A stretch of DNA of 6,989 bases, taken from positions 1 through 6,989 of the forward strand of contig CAJWBT010000126.1 in the NCBI GenBank assembly GCA_913020235.1, given 5' to 3'. Numbering within the stretch: position 1 is the stretch's first letter; every line of letters begins with the position of its first letter. Below are positions 1-6,272 of the stretch, one piece after another. Source of the stretch: an uncultured Chloroflexota bacterium. Lineage in GTDB: Bacteria > Chloroflexota > Dehalococcoidia > UBA3495. The position numbers and the translations under genes were made by a program. Under the pieces are notes generated by a model. The model was not told the DNA's origin, searched no databases, and saw nothing but the letters and a program-made list of their open reading frames with translations.

Positions 1-416
1 ATGCGTCCACCGCCGGCCCGGCGCATCTCGGGGATCACCGCGCGAATCAAGCGGACGGCGCCCCAAACCTTCAGGCTAAAGTCCGCCTCCCAGTCTTCTT
101 CGCTGACGTCCTCGAACCCCTTGGCCATCGACGTGCCGGCGTTATTGACCAGGATGTCGACGCGGCCGAACTGGTCCAGGGCCGCTTGCACCACGCGGCC
201 GGCGATACCGCGGTCGGTCACGTCCCCCGGAAACGGAATAGCCACCCCCTCGGTGGCGGTCTTGATCTCCTGGGCAGCCTGCTCCAGCACCTCGGGCCGC
301 CGGGCCACGAGGAAAACCCGAGCGCCTTCCCGCGCCATTCCGAGGGCCGCCGCCTTGCCGATGCCTTCGCTTCCCCCGGTAATGATCGCTACCTTATCTT
401 GCAGTCCCAGGTCCAT
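1..416 (-). CDS. Short-chain dehydrogenase/reductase (SDR), N-terminal part, cut by the window edge
   Basis: This is the first 138 codons of an SDR-family NAD(P)-dependent oxidoreductase; the gene runs off the window at position 1. The Rossmann nucleotide-binding motif is TGGSEGIG (residues 13-20), followed by an acidic position in GDVTD (64-68) and the structural motif NNAG (91-94), in the classical SDR order and spacing. The helix that usually carries a catalytic Asn reads DFSLKVWGAV (112-121), with no Asn, as in some SDR subgroups that have a D-x-K pattern here. The Ser and Tyr-x3-Lys catalytic residues lie outside the window, so activity and substrate cannot be judged. ATG at 416-414 is chosen because AGGGAGG (424-430) sits 7 nt upstream and an extended -10 promoter lies at 457-465. 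The gene therefore looks separately transcribed from trp. The substrate is unknown. Confidence 0.88.
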   Translation of the reverse strand, partial: MDLGLQDKVAIITGGSEGIGKAAALGMAREGARVFLVARRPEVLEQAAQEIKTATEGVAIPFPGDVTDRGIAGRVVQAALDQFGRVDILVNNAGTSMAKGFEDVSEEDWEADFSLKVWGAVRLIRAVIPEMRRAGGGR

Positions 417-423
417 TTCCCGG

Positions 424-430
424 CCTCCCT
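424..430 (-). promoter_or_regulatory. Shine-Dalgarno site of the SDR gene
   Basis: On the minus strand this reads AGGGAGG, 7 nt before the ATG at 416. It is the strongest ribosome binding site in the window and fixes the SDR start. Confidence 0.8.
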
Positions 431-456
431 GAGGTGGATTGAGCCGAACGCAGCCC

Positions 457-465
457 ATTATAGCA
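457..465 (-). promoter_or_regulatory. Extended -10 promoter for the SDR gene
   Basis: The minus strand reads TGCTATAAT, a perfect TATAAT hexamer (457-462) preceded by TGn, the extended -10 signature of housekeeping sigma factors. No good TTGACA-like -35 lies 16-18 nt upstream, which is tolerated by extended -10 promoters. Transcription would start near position 450, giving a leader of about 35 nt that contains the Shine-Dalgarno site. The site is in the gap between trpB and the SDR gene and marks the SDR as a separate transcription unit. Confidence 0.65.
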
Positions 466-659
466 ACTATCGCAACATTCCGGATGTCCCCGATTCTCCG
501 GCGCTCCCTTCACCGTCGCCGCCGCCCGGCTGGCGAGGCCTGACGCCGGCAGGAGGGAGGGCTTCCAGCAACGCAACTCGTTGCAAAACCGGAGCCCATG
601 GAGGGTCTTTAGCGAATCCGTTTCTTGGCGCCGGGCGACAGGCGTGGGCGTCCAAGAGA

Positions 660-1868
660 TCAAAGCTGGATGCCGGCGGCCTCTGCCACGATGTGGATAT
701 CCTTGTCGCCGCGGCCGCTGAGGCACACCAGTATGATCTGCTCCGGCGACAGTTGCCGGGCCAGCTCGGCCGCATGGTAGATGGCGTGGGAAGGCTCCAG
801 GGCGGGGATTATCCCCTCGGTCCGGGAGAGCAGGTGGAAGCCCTCCAGGGCCTGGGCGTCGTCGACTGCCAGGTATTGGGTGCGGCCCGAGTCCTTCAGG
901 TAGCTGTGCTCCGGGCCGACGCCCGGGTAGTCCAGGCCTGCCGAGATGCTGTGGGTCTCCTGGACCTGGCCGTGCTCGTCCTGCAGCAGGTATGACATGG
1001 CGCCGTGGAGCACGCCGGGCCGCCCGGCGCTGAGGGTGGCCGAGTGCTTGCCGCTCTGAATCCCCTCGCCGCCGGCCTCCACGCCCACCAGCTTTACCGC
1101 TTCGTCGCCGACGAACTCGCGGAAAATGCCGATGGCGTTGCTTCCCCCGCCCACACAGGCCACTACATAGTCCGGCAACCGGCCCTCGGCCTCCAGAATC
1201 TGCCGTCGGGCCTCCCGTCCGATGACCGCCTGGAAGTCTCGCACCAGCATCGGGTAGGGGTGTGGTCCCACCACGCTGCCGATGAGGTAGTGGGTGGTCT
1301 CCACGTTGGTCACCCAGTCGCGGATGGCCTCGTTGATGGCGTCCTTCAGGGTGCGGGTGCCCGACTCCACCGTGACAACCTCCGCGTCCAGGAGGCGCAT
1401 GCGGTATACGTTCAACGACTGCCTTCGCACGTCTTCGGCGCCCATGTAGACGATGCACTTGAGGCCCATCATGGCGCAGACGGTGGCGGTGGCGACGCCG
1501 TGCTGGCCCGCGCCCGTCTCGGCGATGATGCGCGTCTTGCCCATGTACTTGGCCAGGAGCCCCTGTCCCAGGGCGTTGTTGATCTTGTGGGCGCCGGTGT
1601 GGGCCAGGTCTTCCCGCTTGAGGTAGAGCCTGGCGCCCCCGCAGTAGCGGGTCAGGTTTTGGGCGTGGTAAAGGGCGGTCGGCCGGCCGGCGTAGGTGTC
1701 CAAAAGGTGGACCAGCTCCCGCTGAAACTCCGCGTCTTCTTTGGCCCGCCGGTAGGCAGCTTCCAGCTCGGCCACCGCGGCCATCAAGGTCTCCGGAATG
1801 AATTTGCCACCGAATGCGCCGAAGCGTCCCCGCTCGTCGGGCAGGCTCGCCGGTTTAGTTGTCGCCAT
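660..1868 (-). CDS. trpB: Tryptophan synthase beta chain (TrpB)
   Basis: TrpB condenses indole with L-serine to form L-tryptophan, using pyridoxal phosphate (PLP), normally in an alpha2-beta2 complex with TrpA in the cytoplasm. At 402 aa it is a full-length, standard TrpB1-type protein. The PLP Schiff-base lysine is Lys95 in HTGAHKINN (90-98), and the catalytic Glu is Glu117 in AETGAGQHG (116-124). The PLP phosphate loop is GGGSNA (240-245), and LSGRGDKD (383-390) holds the Ser that contacts the pyridine nitrogen. No residue looks missing. ATG at 1868-1866 is preceded by GAGG about 9 nt away. The gene begins 29 nt after the trpF stop, so it is likely co-transcribed with trpDCF. Unusually, trpA does not follow: downstream is a 243-nt gap and then an unrelated dehydrogenase. 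TrpA must be encoded elsewhere if the pathway is complete. Confidence 0.98.
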   Translation of the reverse strand: MATTKPASLPDERGRFGAFGGKFIPETLMAAVAELEAAYRRAKEDAEFQRELVHLLDTYAGRPTALYHAQNLTRYCGGARLYLKREDLAHTGAHKINNALGQGLLAKYMGKTRIIAETGAGQHGVATATVCAMMGLKCIVYMGAEDVRRQSLNVYRMRLLDAEVVTVESGTRTLKDAINEAIRDWVTNVETTHYLIGSVVGPHPYPMLVRDFQAVIGREARRQILEAEGRLPDYVVACVGGGSNAIGIFREFVGDEAVKLVGVEAGGEGIQSGKHSATLSAGRPGVLHGAMSYLLQDEHGQVQETHSISAGLDYPGVGPEHSYLKDSGRTQYLAVDDAQALEGFHLLSRTEGIIPALEPSHAIYHAAELARQLSPEQIILVCLSGRGDKDIHIVAEAAGIQL

Positions 1869-1897
1869 CTCTCAAAGCCTCGATCCCTGGCTAGCAA

Positions 1898-2605
1898 TCA
1901 GCCATCAGCGTTCAGCTTCGAGCCGGAAGCTGATTCCCGATCGCTGATAGCGGATGACTGTCGTGCGTTCCTGATGAAGGCCCGAATTTTTTCGTGATCT
2001 TTGGCCCCGTCCGTCTCCACACCGCTGGAGACATCCACCCCCCAGGGCTTCGCCGTGGCCACGGCCAGGGCCACGTTCGCCGGCGAAAGCCCCCCTGCCA
2101 GGAAGAAGGAGAGCCCCCGCTGGGATAGCCGCGCGGCGACCCCCCAGTTGAAGCGGTGCCCCGTGCCCCCCTGGAGCCCCTCCACCAACCGGTCCAGCGT
2201 CACCAGGTGCCCGGCGGCCCGGTAGGCTTGGACGAGGTCCGCCAGGCTGTCGACCACCGCTGCCTCCGGCGTCCTCGGGTCTACGTGCACCACCTTGATT
2301 ACCCGCCCCGGCACCCGCCGGCAGTACTCCAGGGACTCATTGCCGCAGAGCTGAGCTAGGTCCAGGCCGCAGGACTCCATGATTTGGCTCACTTCTTTGA
2401 GGGGCTGGTCGGCGAACAGCCCCACCACCTCGGGGATCGGACCCCCCGAAGCCCGCAACCCCTCCACGATGCCCCGGGCCGCCCCAGGCTCCAGGCAGCG
2501 ACGGCGGCCGGGCACAAAGACCAGGCCCACCATGTCAGCGCCGGCCTCGGCAGCCACCAGGGCATCGGCCAGCTTGCGGATACCGCAGATCTTGACCTTG
2601 GTCAT
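1898..2605 (-). CDS. trpF: Phosphoribosylanthranilate isomerase (TrpF)
   Basis: TrpF catalyses the Amadori rearrangement of N-(5'-phosphoribosyl)anthranilate to CdRP, the third committed step of tryptophan synthesis, on a (beta/alpha)8 barrel. The general base is Cys7 in KICGI (5-9). Arg36 falls in the usual substrate-arginine position, the general acid is Asp138 in LVTLD, and the phosphate loops are AGGLSP (170-175) and DVSSGVE (191-197). Two points are odd. The conserved QLHGDE-type motif reads QLCGNE (85-90), replacing the His with Cys. The protein is 235 aa, longer than the usual 200-210 aa, because about 19 residues after the last barrel helix (from residue 217) are translated from an inverted-repeat element. 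The start ATG overlaps the trpC stop as ATGA, with no separate Shine-Dalgarno site, so translation is probably coupled to trpC. Confidence 0.95.
   Translation of the reverse strand: MTKVKICGIRKLADALVAAEAGADMVGLVFVPGRRRCLEPGAARGIVEGLRASGGPIPEVVGLFADQPLKEVSQIMESCGLDLAQLCGNESLEYCRRVPGRVIKVVHVDPRTPEAAVVDSLADLVQAYRAAGHLVTLDRLVEGLQGGTGHRFNWGVAARLSQRGLSFFLAGGLSPANVALAVATAKPWGVDVSSGVETDGAKDHEKIRAFIRNARQSSAISDRESASGSKLNADG
1904..1948. repeat. Nested inverted repeat forming the 3' end of trpF
   Basis: The plus strand holds two nested perfect 7-bp arms. The inner pair is TCAGCTT (1912-1918) and AAGCTGA (1927-1933) around an 8-nt loop. The outer pair is ATCAGCG (1904-1910) and CGCTGAT (1942-1948), with a 1-nt versus 8-nt bulge between the stems. 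A further ATCAGC copy starts at 1897. The element spans the last codons of trpF and ends just before the trpF stop. No T-run follows on either side, so it does not look like a terminator. It could be an RNA hairpin in the trpF-trpB junction or a dispersed repeat captured by the coding frame. Confidence 0.6.
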
Positions 2606-3408
2606 GGTTCGCCCGAGGGGGTGGCCTGGCCGGTGAATTCCCGGACTTTCGCCGCCACGTCAAGAGCGGTGACCAGCGCCTCCCCCACCAGGACGGCGTC
2701 GACCCGGATGCGGGTCAACCGGAGCAGGTGTTCCCGGCTGCCGATGCCGCTCTCGCTGACCACGATCTTCCCCCTGGGAACCAGAGGCGCCAGCCGCTCT
2801 GTAACCGCCAAGTCGGTGTCGAAGGTGCGCAGGTCCCGGTTGTTGATGCCGATAACTTCGGCGCCGGCGTCCAGCGCCACCCGCAACTCCCCTTCGTCAT
2901 GGACCTCCACCAGGCACTGCATCCATAGCTCCTGGCTCAGCCCCAGCAGGCTCTTGAGCTGCTGAGGCGAGAGAATCGCCACGATCAGCAGGAGGGCGTC
3001 GGCGCCCGCCGCCCGGGTCTCGTATACCTGGTACGGGTCGAATATAAAGTCCTTGCGCAACACCGGCGCCCGCAGCGAGGCCCCGGCCTCCTTGATCCGG
3101 ACGATGTGGTCCAGCTCCCCCTGGAACCGGGCATCGGTGAGCACGGATATTGCCGCCGCGCCGTTGCCGGCGTAGGCGCGGGCCAGCTGCACCGGGTCGA
3201 AGTCGAGGCGCAGCTGGCCTCGGGAGGGCGAGGCCTTCTTCACCTCGGCGATGAGCCGTATGTCGCTGCCCATGAGCGCGCCCGATAGGTTCAGCGGACC
3301 CGGCTGGGAGGCAATCCGTTCCTGGAGCGCTTCCAGCGGGACCGCCTCCTTCTGGCAGGCCAGCTCTCCGCGCTTGGCGGCTACGATTTCGTCAAGGATG
3401 CCCGGCAT
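2602..3408 (-). CDS. trpC: Indole-3-glycerol phosphate synthase (TrpC)
   Basis: TrpC closes the indole ring, converting CdRP to indole-3-glycerol phosphate with loss of CO2 and water, on a (beta/alpha)8 barrel in the cytoplasm. The 268-aa length is normal for a single-function enzyme, and TrpF is encoded separately. All catalytic positions I look for are present: Glu55 and Lys57 in IAEVKKASPS (53-62), Lys119 in VLRKDFIFDPYQV (116-128), Glu168 in LVEVHDE (166-172), Asn189 in GINNRDL (187-193), and Glu219/Ser220 in VSESGI (217-222). The ATG at 3408 shares one base with the stop of the upstream small gene (TGATG), and the trpC stop overlaps the trpF ATG (ATGA). It therefore sits in a translationally coupled chain. 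Confidence 0.97.
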   Translation of the reverse strand: MPGILDEIVAAKRGELACQKEAVPLEALQERIASQPGPLNLSGALMGSDIRLIAEVKKASPSRGQLRLDFDPVQLARAYAGNGAAAISVLTDARFQGELDHIVRIKEAGASLRAPVLRKDFIFDPYQVYETRAAGADALLLIVAILSPQQLKSLLGLSQELWMQCLVEVHDEGELRVALDAGAEVIGINNRDLRTFDTDLAVTERLAPLVPRGKIVVSESGIGSREHLLRLTRIRVDAVLVGEALVTALDVAAKVREFTGQATPSGEP

Positions 3409-3731
3409 CAGCCCAACCCGACCCCGTTTTCCCCAACCGGGCTGGTCGAGGAGCCGGGGAGGAACTCCGTGGTCCCCTGTATTACCAGCGCCAGGGGTTC
3501 GCCATCGGCGAGGTTCACCCCTCGACTATACCTGATCATCATGCCTGCTACGCCTCGGCGGGCGAGGTTTGCTATCACGTTCTCGACGCCCGATTCATAT
3601 ATTACGCTTAGCACCTGCCTTTCAGCCAGTGTGATTTCTGCGATGGACCTTCCCGGATAACCGTGCAAGCCCCACTGTTTCATGAAGGCCGGCTCTTCCG
3701 GCGAGTGGGCCGAAGAGCGGACCGGTTTCAC
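3408..3731 (-). CDS. Unrecognised small protein coupled between trpD and trpC
   Basis: I do not recognise this 107-aa protein. It has no signal peptide or membrane segment and is probably cytoplasmic. Its start GTG overlaps the trpD stop (GTGA) and its TGA shares a base with the trpC ATG (TGATG), which argues for a real translated gene. ATG at codon 17 (3683) is an alternative start; neither start has a strong Shine-Dalgarno site. The readable core, residues 37-86, predicts strand (RQVLSVIY), helix (VENVIANLARRG), strand (VAGMMIRYSRG) and strand (PLALVIQG). The segment from GVENV to SRG lines up without gaps to the start of PII (GlnB) proteins, matching the V-x3-L-x3-GV-x-GM-x6-G spacing. The second half of a PII fold is missing, and the tail is Gly/Ser-rich. 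A regulatory or enzyme-accessory role in tryptophan synthesis is a guess from position. A decayed insertion fragment is the main alternative. Confidence 0.7.
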   Translation of the reverse strand: MKPVRSSAHSPEEPAFMKQWGLHGYPGRSIAEITLAERQVLSVIYESGVENVIANLARRGVAGMMIRYSRGVNLADGEPLALVIQGTTEFLPGSSTSPVGENGVGLG

Positions 3732-4753
3732 GTGGTGTCATTGCTCAGCCGCTGGCTCAGGTCTATCAGCCCATCCAGCTTGGCGAGGGCCGCGCCGCTG
3801 TCGATGGTTTCCGCGGCCCGCGCGACGCCCTCCTCGATGCTCGACACCAGGTCTCCCACCAGCAGCACCGCCGCGCTGTTCACGAGGACTATGTCGCGAA
3901 TCGGCCCCGGCTCGCCCTGGAAGACCCGCCGCATAGTGGCCGCGTTCTCCTCCTTGGAGCCGCCTCGGATTTCCTCTATGGAGCGCCCCGGAAGACCAAT
4001 CTCATCCAGCGACAGCATCCAGGTCCACAGCTCACCATCCTTAACCTCCCAGATGACAGTGTCGCCGGAAAGGGTGATTTCGTCCAGCCCGCCCTCCCCG
4101 TGGACGATGACGCAATGGTGGGTCTCCAACAGCCGCATCACCTCGGCCACCTTTTGACCCAGCTCGGGGTGGGCCACGCCCAGCAACAGGCTCTGGGCCC
4201 CCGCCGGATTGGTAAGGGGACCCAGGATGTTGAACACGGTCCGAATGCCCAGCTCCCGGCGGACCGGCGCGGCGTGGCGCATGGCCGGATGGAAGACCGG
4301 GGCGAACATGAACCCGATGCCGGTTTCATTGATGCAACGCTCCACGCCCTCCGGAGGCAGGTCGATCTTGACACCCAGGGCTTCCAACACGTCGGCGCTG
4401 CCGCAGGAGCCGGAAGCGGCCCGGCCCCCGTGTTTGGCCACCTTCAGTCCCGCACCCGCCGCCACGAAGGCCGTGGCGGTGGATATGTTGAACGTGTTGT
4501 TGCCGTCGCCGCCCGTACCAACGGTGTCTACCAACGGGCCGTCCACCTTCACTTTGAGGGCCTTTTCCCGCATCACCGTGGCGAATCCGGCGATCTCCGG
4601 GACCGTTTCCCCTTTGAGACGCAGGGCGGTGAGGAAAGCTCCCAGCTGGGCCGGGGTGGCCTCTCCTTCCATGATCTCCCGCATCACGGTGGCGGCATCG
4701 TCCATGCTGAGGGAACCGCCGCCGACCACGGCTTCGATGGCTTCACGTATCAT
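3728..4753 (-). CDS. trpD: Anthranilate phosphoribosyltransferase (TrpD)
   Basis: TrpD transfers the phosphoribosyl group of PRPP to anthranilate, the second committed step of tryptophan synthesis; the active form is usually a homodimer. The 341-aa length is typical of the stand-alone enzyme, with an N-terminal helical domain (about 1-70) and the phosphoribosyltransferase domain after it. PRPP-binding motifs are GTGGDG (79-84) and NIST (89-92). The metal-binding Asp-Glu pair is D224-E225, and the anthranilate-side Arg165 follows HPAMRHAAPVR (155-165). The usual KHGNRA motif reads KHGGRA (107-112), replacing an anthranilate-contacting Asn by Gly, with CGSAD (117-121) just after. ATG at 4753-4751 has AGGAGA (4764-4769) 10 nt upstream. 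The gene is separated from trpG by the lipoprotein gene, and its stop overlaps the next gene's GTG. It may begin its own sub-operon. Confidence 0.96.
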   Translation of the reverse strand: MIREAIEAVVGGGSLSMDDAATVMREIMEGEATPAQLGAFLTALRLKGETVPEIAGFATVMREKALKVKVDGPLVDTVGTGGDGNNTFNISTATAFVAAGAGLKVAKHGGRAASGSCGSADVLEALGVKIDLPPEGVERCINETGIGFMFAPVFHPAMRHAAPVRRELGIRTVFNILGPLTNPAGAQSLLLGVAHPELGQKVAEVMRLLETHHCVIVHGEGGLDEITLSGDTVIWEVKDGELWTWMLSLDEIGLPGRSIEEIRGGSKEENAATMRRVFQGEPGPIRDIVLVNSAAVLLVGDLVSSIEEGVARAAETIDSGAALAKLDGLIDLSQRLSNDTT

Positions 4754-4763
4754 CGGTCTGGTC

Positions 4764-4769
4764 TCTCCT
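4764..4769 (-). promoter_or_regulatory. Shine-Dalgarno site of trpD
   Basis: AGGAGA on the minus strand lies 10 nt before the trpD ATG. It supports independent translation initiation of trpD, unlike the coupled starts of the small gene, trpC and trpF. Confidence 0.6.
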
Positions 4770-4836
4770 GTATCCCGGCTGTTTGCCCGGAAAATGTCGT
4801 TGCTCCCAGCAGGTCATGCCCGCCATCCGGTAGGTT

Positions 4837-4865
4837 GTATATTGTTAACCTGGTTTGATGCGCTG
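4837..4865 (-). promoter_or_regulatory. Weak promoter candidate upstream of trpD
   Basis: The 139-nt spacer between the lipoprotein gene and trpD has one AT-rich patch. On the minus strand it contains TATACA (4837-4842), which resembles a -10 box. At a 17-nt spacing the -35 position is only AGCGCA, a poor match. I see no terminator after the lipoprotein stop, so trpD may equally be reached by read-through. No operator or leader-peptide structure is evident in the spacer. Confidence 0.2.
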
Positions 4866-4892
4866 CCTCGCACCCACATCGCCGGACCGCCA

Positions 4893-6272
4893 TCACCGGC
4901 CATAGCTGCCGGTAAGCAGACTCTCGGCCAGGATGTGCCCGGCCATCGCGCCATGGACCTTTCCCTTAGACGCTCCGGCGGGGAGGTCCAGGGAACTGTC
5001 CAGGGCGTAGAGGAAGAACCGGTACTCATGGGCCGGCCCCGTTGGCGGACAGGGGCCGCCGTAGCCGGTGTCGCCCCAGCTATTGCTGCCCTGCACGCCG
5101 CCGCCGGGGAGCTGGGGAGTCGCCGGCTGGCCCTCTGGCAGCTCCAGGCTGCCGGCCGGGATATTGAAAGCGACCCAGTGGTCCCACGTCCCGCCCGGAG
5201 CGTCGGGGTCGTCCATGACAATGGCAAACGTCGCGGTCCCAGGTGGGGGTGAGGTCCAGGAAAGGGCCGGGGAGATGTCTTCGCCGTCGCAGCTGTAGCG
5301 GAGGGGGATCGCGCCGGCATTTGCGAACGCTCCGGTGAGCAGGGCTAGCGGTTCCGGGGCTACCGTGGCCGCCGGAAACGTGGGCGTCGCAGGCTCCGGC
5401 GTGGCGGCCGTGGCCTCAGCCACGGTAAGGGACTGGCTGGAACCCCCTTCGACGGAGATCTGATGGCTGCCGGGCGATGCCCCATCCGGCACGATGAGAG
5501 CGCCCCGGCAGACATTTACGTAGCACCCGATCGGGCCAATAGGCTCGCCATCGAAGTACAGGTCAAACGATCTGGCTGACTCGATGTACCCGATTACACT
5601 CCCGTCGGCGGTCCTCAGTTCGATATGGCCGCCCGGGCCCTCAACCATTACCTCTTCTCCCGGCGCGGCCACCGAGGGATCGATCTTGGAAAGGGAAGGC
5701 CAGACCGTCACCGGGGTAGACCCCGGGGGCCCGGAGAACTGTCCGGGGGCGGGTGTCGGCGTCGGCCACGCCGTAGATGCCGGCGCGGGCTCCGGCGTGG
5801 CGGCTGTGCCCTCAGCCACGGTAAAGGACCGGCTGGCCCCCCCTTCGACGGAGATTTGATGGCTGCCGGGCGTAGCCCCATCCGGCACGGTAAAAGTGCC
5901 CCGGCACAAACCGAGATAGCACACGAACGAGCCGATGCTCTCACCATCGAAGTACACGTCGAACGATCTGGCAGACTCGATGTACCCGGTAACCCTGCCG
6001 TCGGCGGTCCTCAGCTCGGTGAGGCCGCCCAACCCCTCGACCCGGACTTCGTCTCCCGGCGCGGCCACCAAGGGCTCTATATTGGCAAGGGAAGGCCAGA
6101 CCATGACCGGGGTGGACTCCGGGGGGTCCGAGAACGGTTCAGGGGTGGGTGTTGGCGTCGCCGCCGGAGCGGTCGTTGGAGCCGGAGCAGTGGTAGCGGC
6201 CCCGGCGCAAGCCAGCAAGAACAACAGCAACGCCGGTACCGGTATTATCTTCACGGAGAACGCGCCGCTCAC
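4893..6272 (-). CDS. Predicted lipoprotein with two tandem beta modules and a YbhB/PEBP domain
   Basis: This 459-aa protein is predicted to be exported and lipid-anchored. Residues 8-22 have a Lys, a hydrophobic stretch and the lipobox-like LLAC (Cys22), followed by an Ala/Thr/Pro-rich linker (23-46). Two modules follow, residues 53-154 and 185-286, about 74% identical by my alignment and resembling IPT/TIG or Ig-like folds (APG-E/D-EV-x-VEG near the start, VPDGA-x-PGSHQISVEGG near the end). Each carries a C-x4-C pair (118/123, 250/255). Residues 308-459 are a YbhB/YbcL (Raf kinase inhibitor-like, PEBP) domain: YSCDGEDISP (326-335), DDPDAPGGTWDHW (354-366), GYGGPCPP (403-410) and AMAGHILAE (442-450). 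The ligand and role are unknown. The start is uncertain: GTG at 6272 follows an in-frame stop closely, and GTG at 6254 gives a more typical signal peptide beginning MKIIPVP. It lies on the same strand inside the trp operon, but nothing in its sequence links it to tryptophan synthesis. Confidence 0.9.
   Translation of the reverse strand: MSGAFSVKIIPVPALLLFLLACAGAATTAPAPTTAPAATPTPTPEPFSDPPESTPVMVWPSLANIEPLVAAPGDEVRVEGLGGLTELRTADGRVTGYIESARSFDVYFDGESIGSFVCYLGLCRGTFTVPDGATPGSHQISVEGGASRSFTVAEGTAATPEPAPASTAWPTPTPAPGQFSGPPGSTPVTVWPSLSKIDPSVAAPGEEVMVEGPGGHIELRTADGSVIGYIESARSFDLYFDGEPIGPIGCYVNVCRGALIVPDGASPGSHQISVEGGSSQSLTVAEATAATPEPATPTFPAATVAPEPLALLTGAFANAGAIPLRYSCDGEDISPALSWTSPPPGTATFAIVMDDPDAPGGTWDHWVAFNIPAGSLELPEGQPATPQLPGGGVQGSNSWGDTGYGGPCPPTGPAHEYRFFLYALDSSLDLPAGASKGKVHGAMAGHILAESLLTGSYGR
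5391..5738 (-). repeat. Second copy of the tandem module in the lipoprotein gene
   Basis: This codes for residues 179-294. It repeats the segment 396 bp away (5787-6134) in frame, including the downstream linker that encodes TAATPEP. A clear DNA match is GGCTCCGGCGTGGCGGC at 5392 and again at 5788 on the plus strand. Confidence 0.85.
5787..6134 (-). repeat. First copy of the tandem module in the lipoprotein gene
   Basis: This codes for residues 47-162 and pairs with 5391-5738 at a fixed 132-codon offset without gaps. Differences are scattered substitutions and no indels within the module, which indicates an in-frame segmental duplication followed by divergence. Confidence 0.85.

Noticed and set aside
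568..584. Hairpin GCAACG/CGTTGC with a 5-nt loop downstream of trpB, considered as a terminator
   Set aside because: The stem is only 6 bp and no T-run follows on either strand; on the minus strand the T-run precedes the hairpin.
417..659. Possible trpA remnant between trpB and the SDR gene
   Set aside because: No minus-strand frame shows TrpA motifs; the translations are Pro/Arg/Gly-rich noise.
394..1458. Minus-strand 354-codon open frame overlapping trpB in another frame
   Set aside because: The product is Arg/Gly/Pro-rich low-complexity sequence typical of an out-of-frame reading of GC-rich DNA.
1005..1997. Long plus-strand open frame (330 codons) across trpB and the trpF end
   Set aside because: It is opposite a clear trpB with all catalytic motifs; the product has no recognisable motif and looks like a GC-rich antisense shadow.
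4895..4913. Inverted repeat ACCGGC/GCCGGT at the lipoprotein stop codon, considered as a terminator
   Set aside because: The stem is 6 bp, overlaps coding sequence and has no following T-run.
4209..5252. Plus-strand 347-codon open frame opposite trpD and the lipoprotein gene
   Set aside because: It crosses two well-supported minus-strand genes and their spacer, with no domain visible; treated as antisense shadow.
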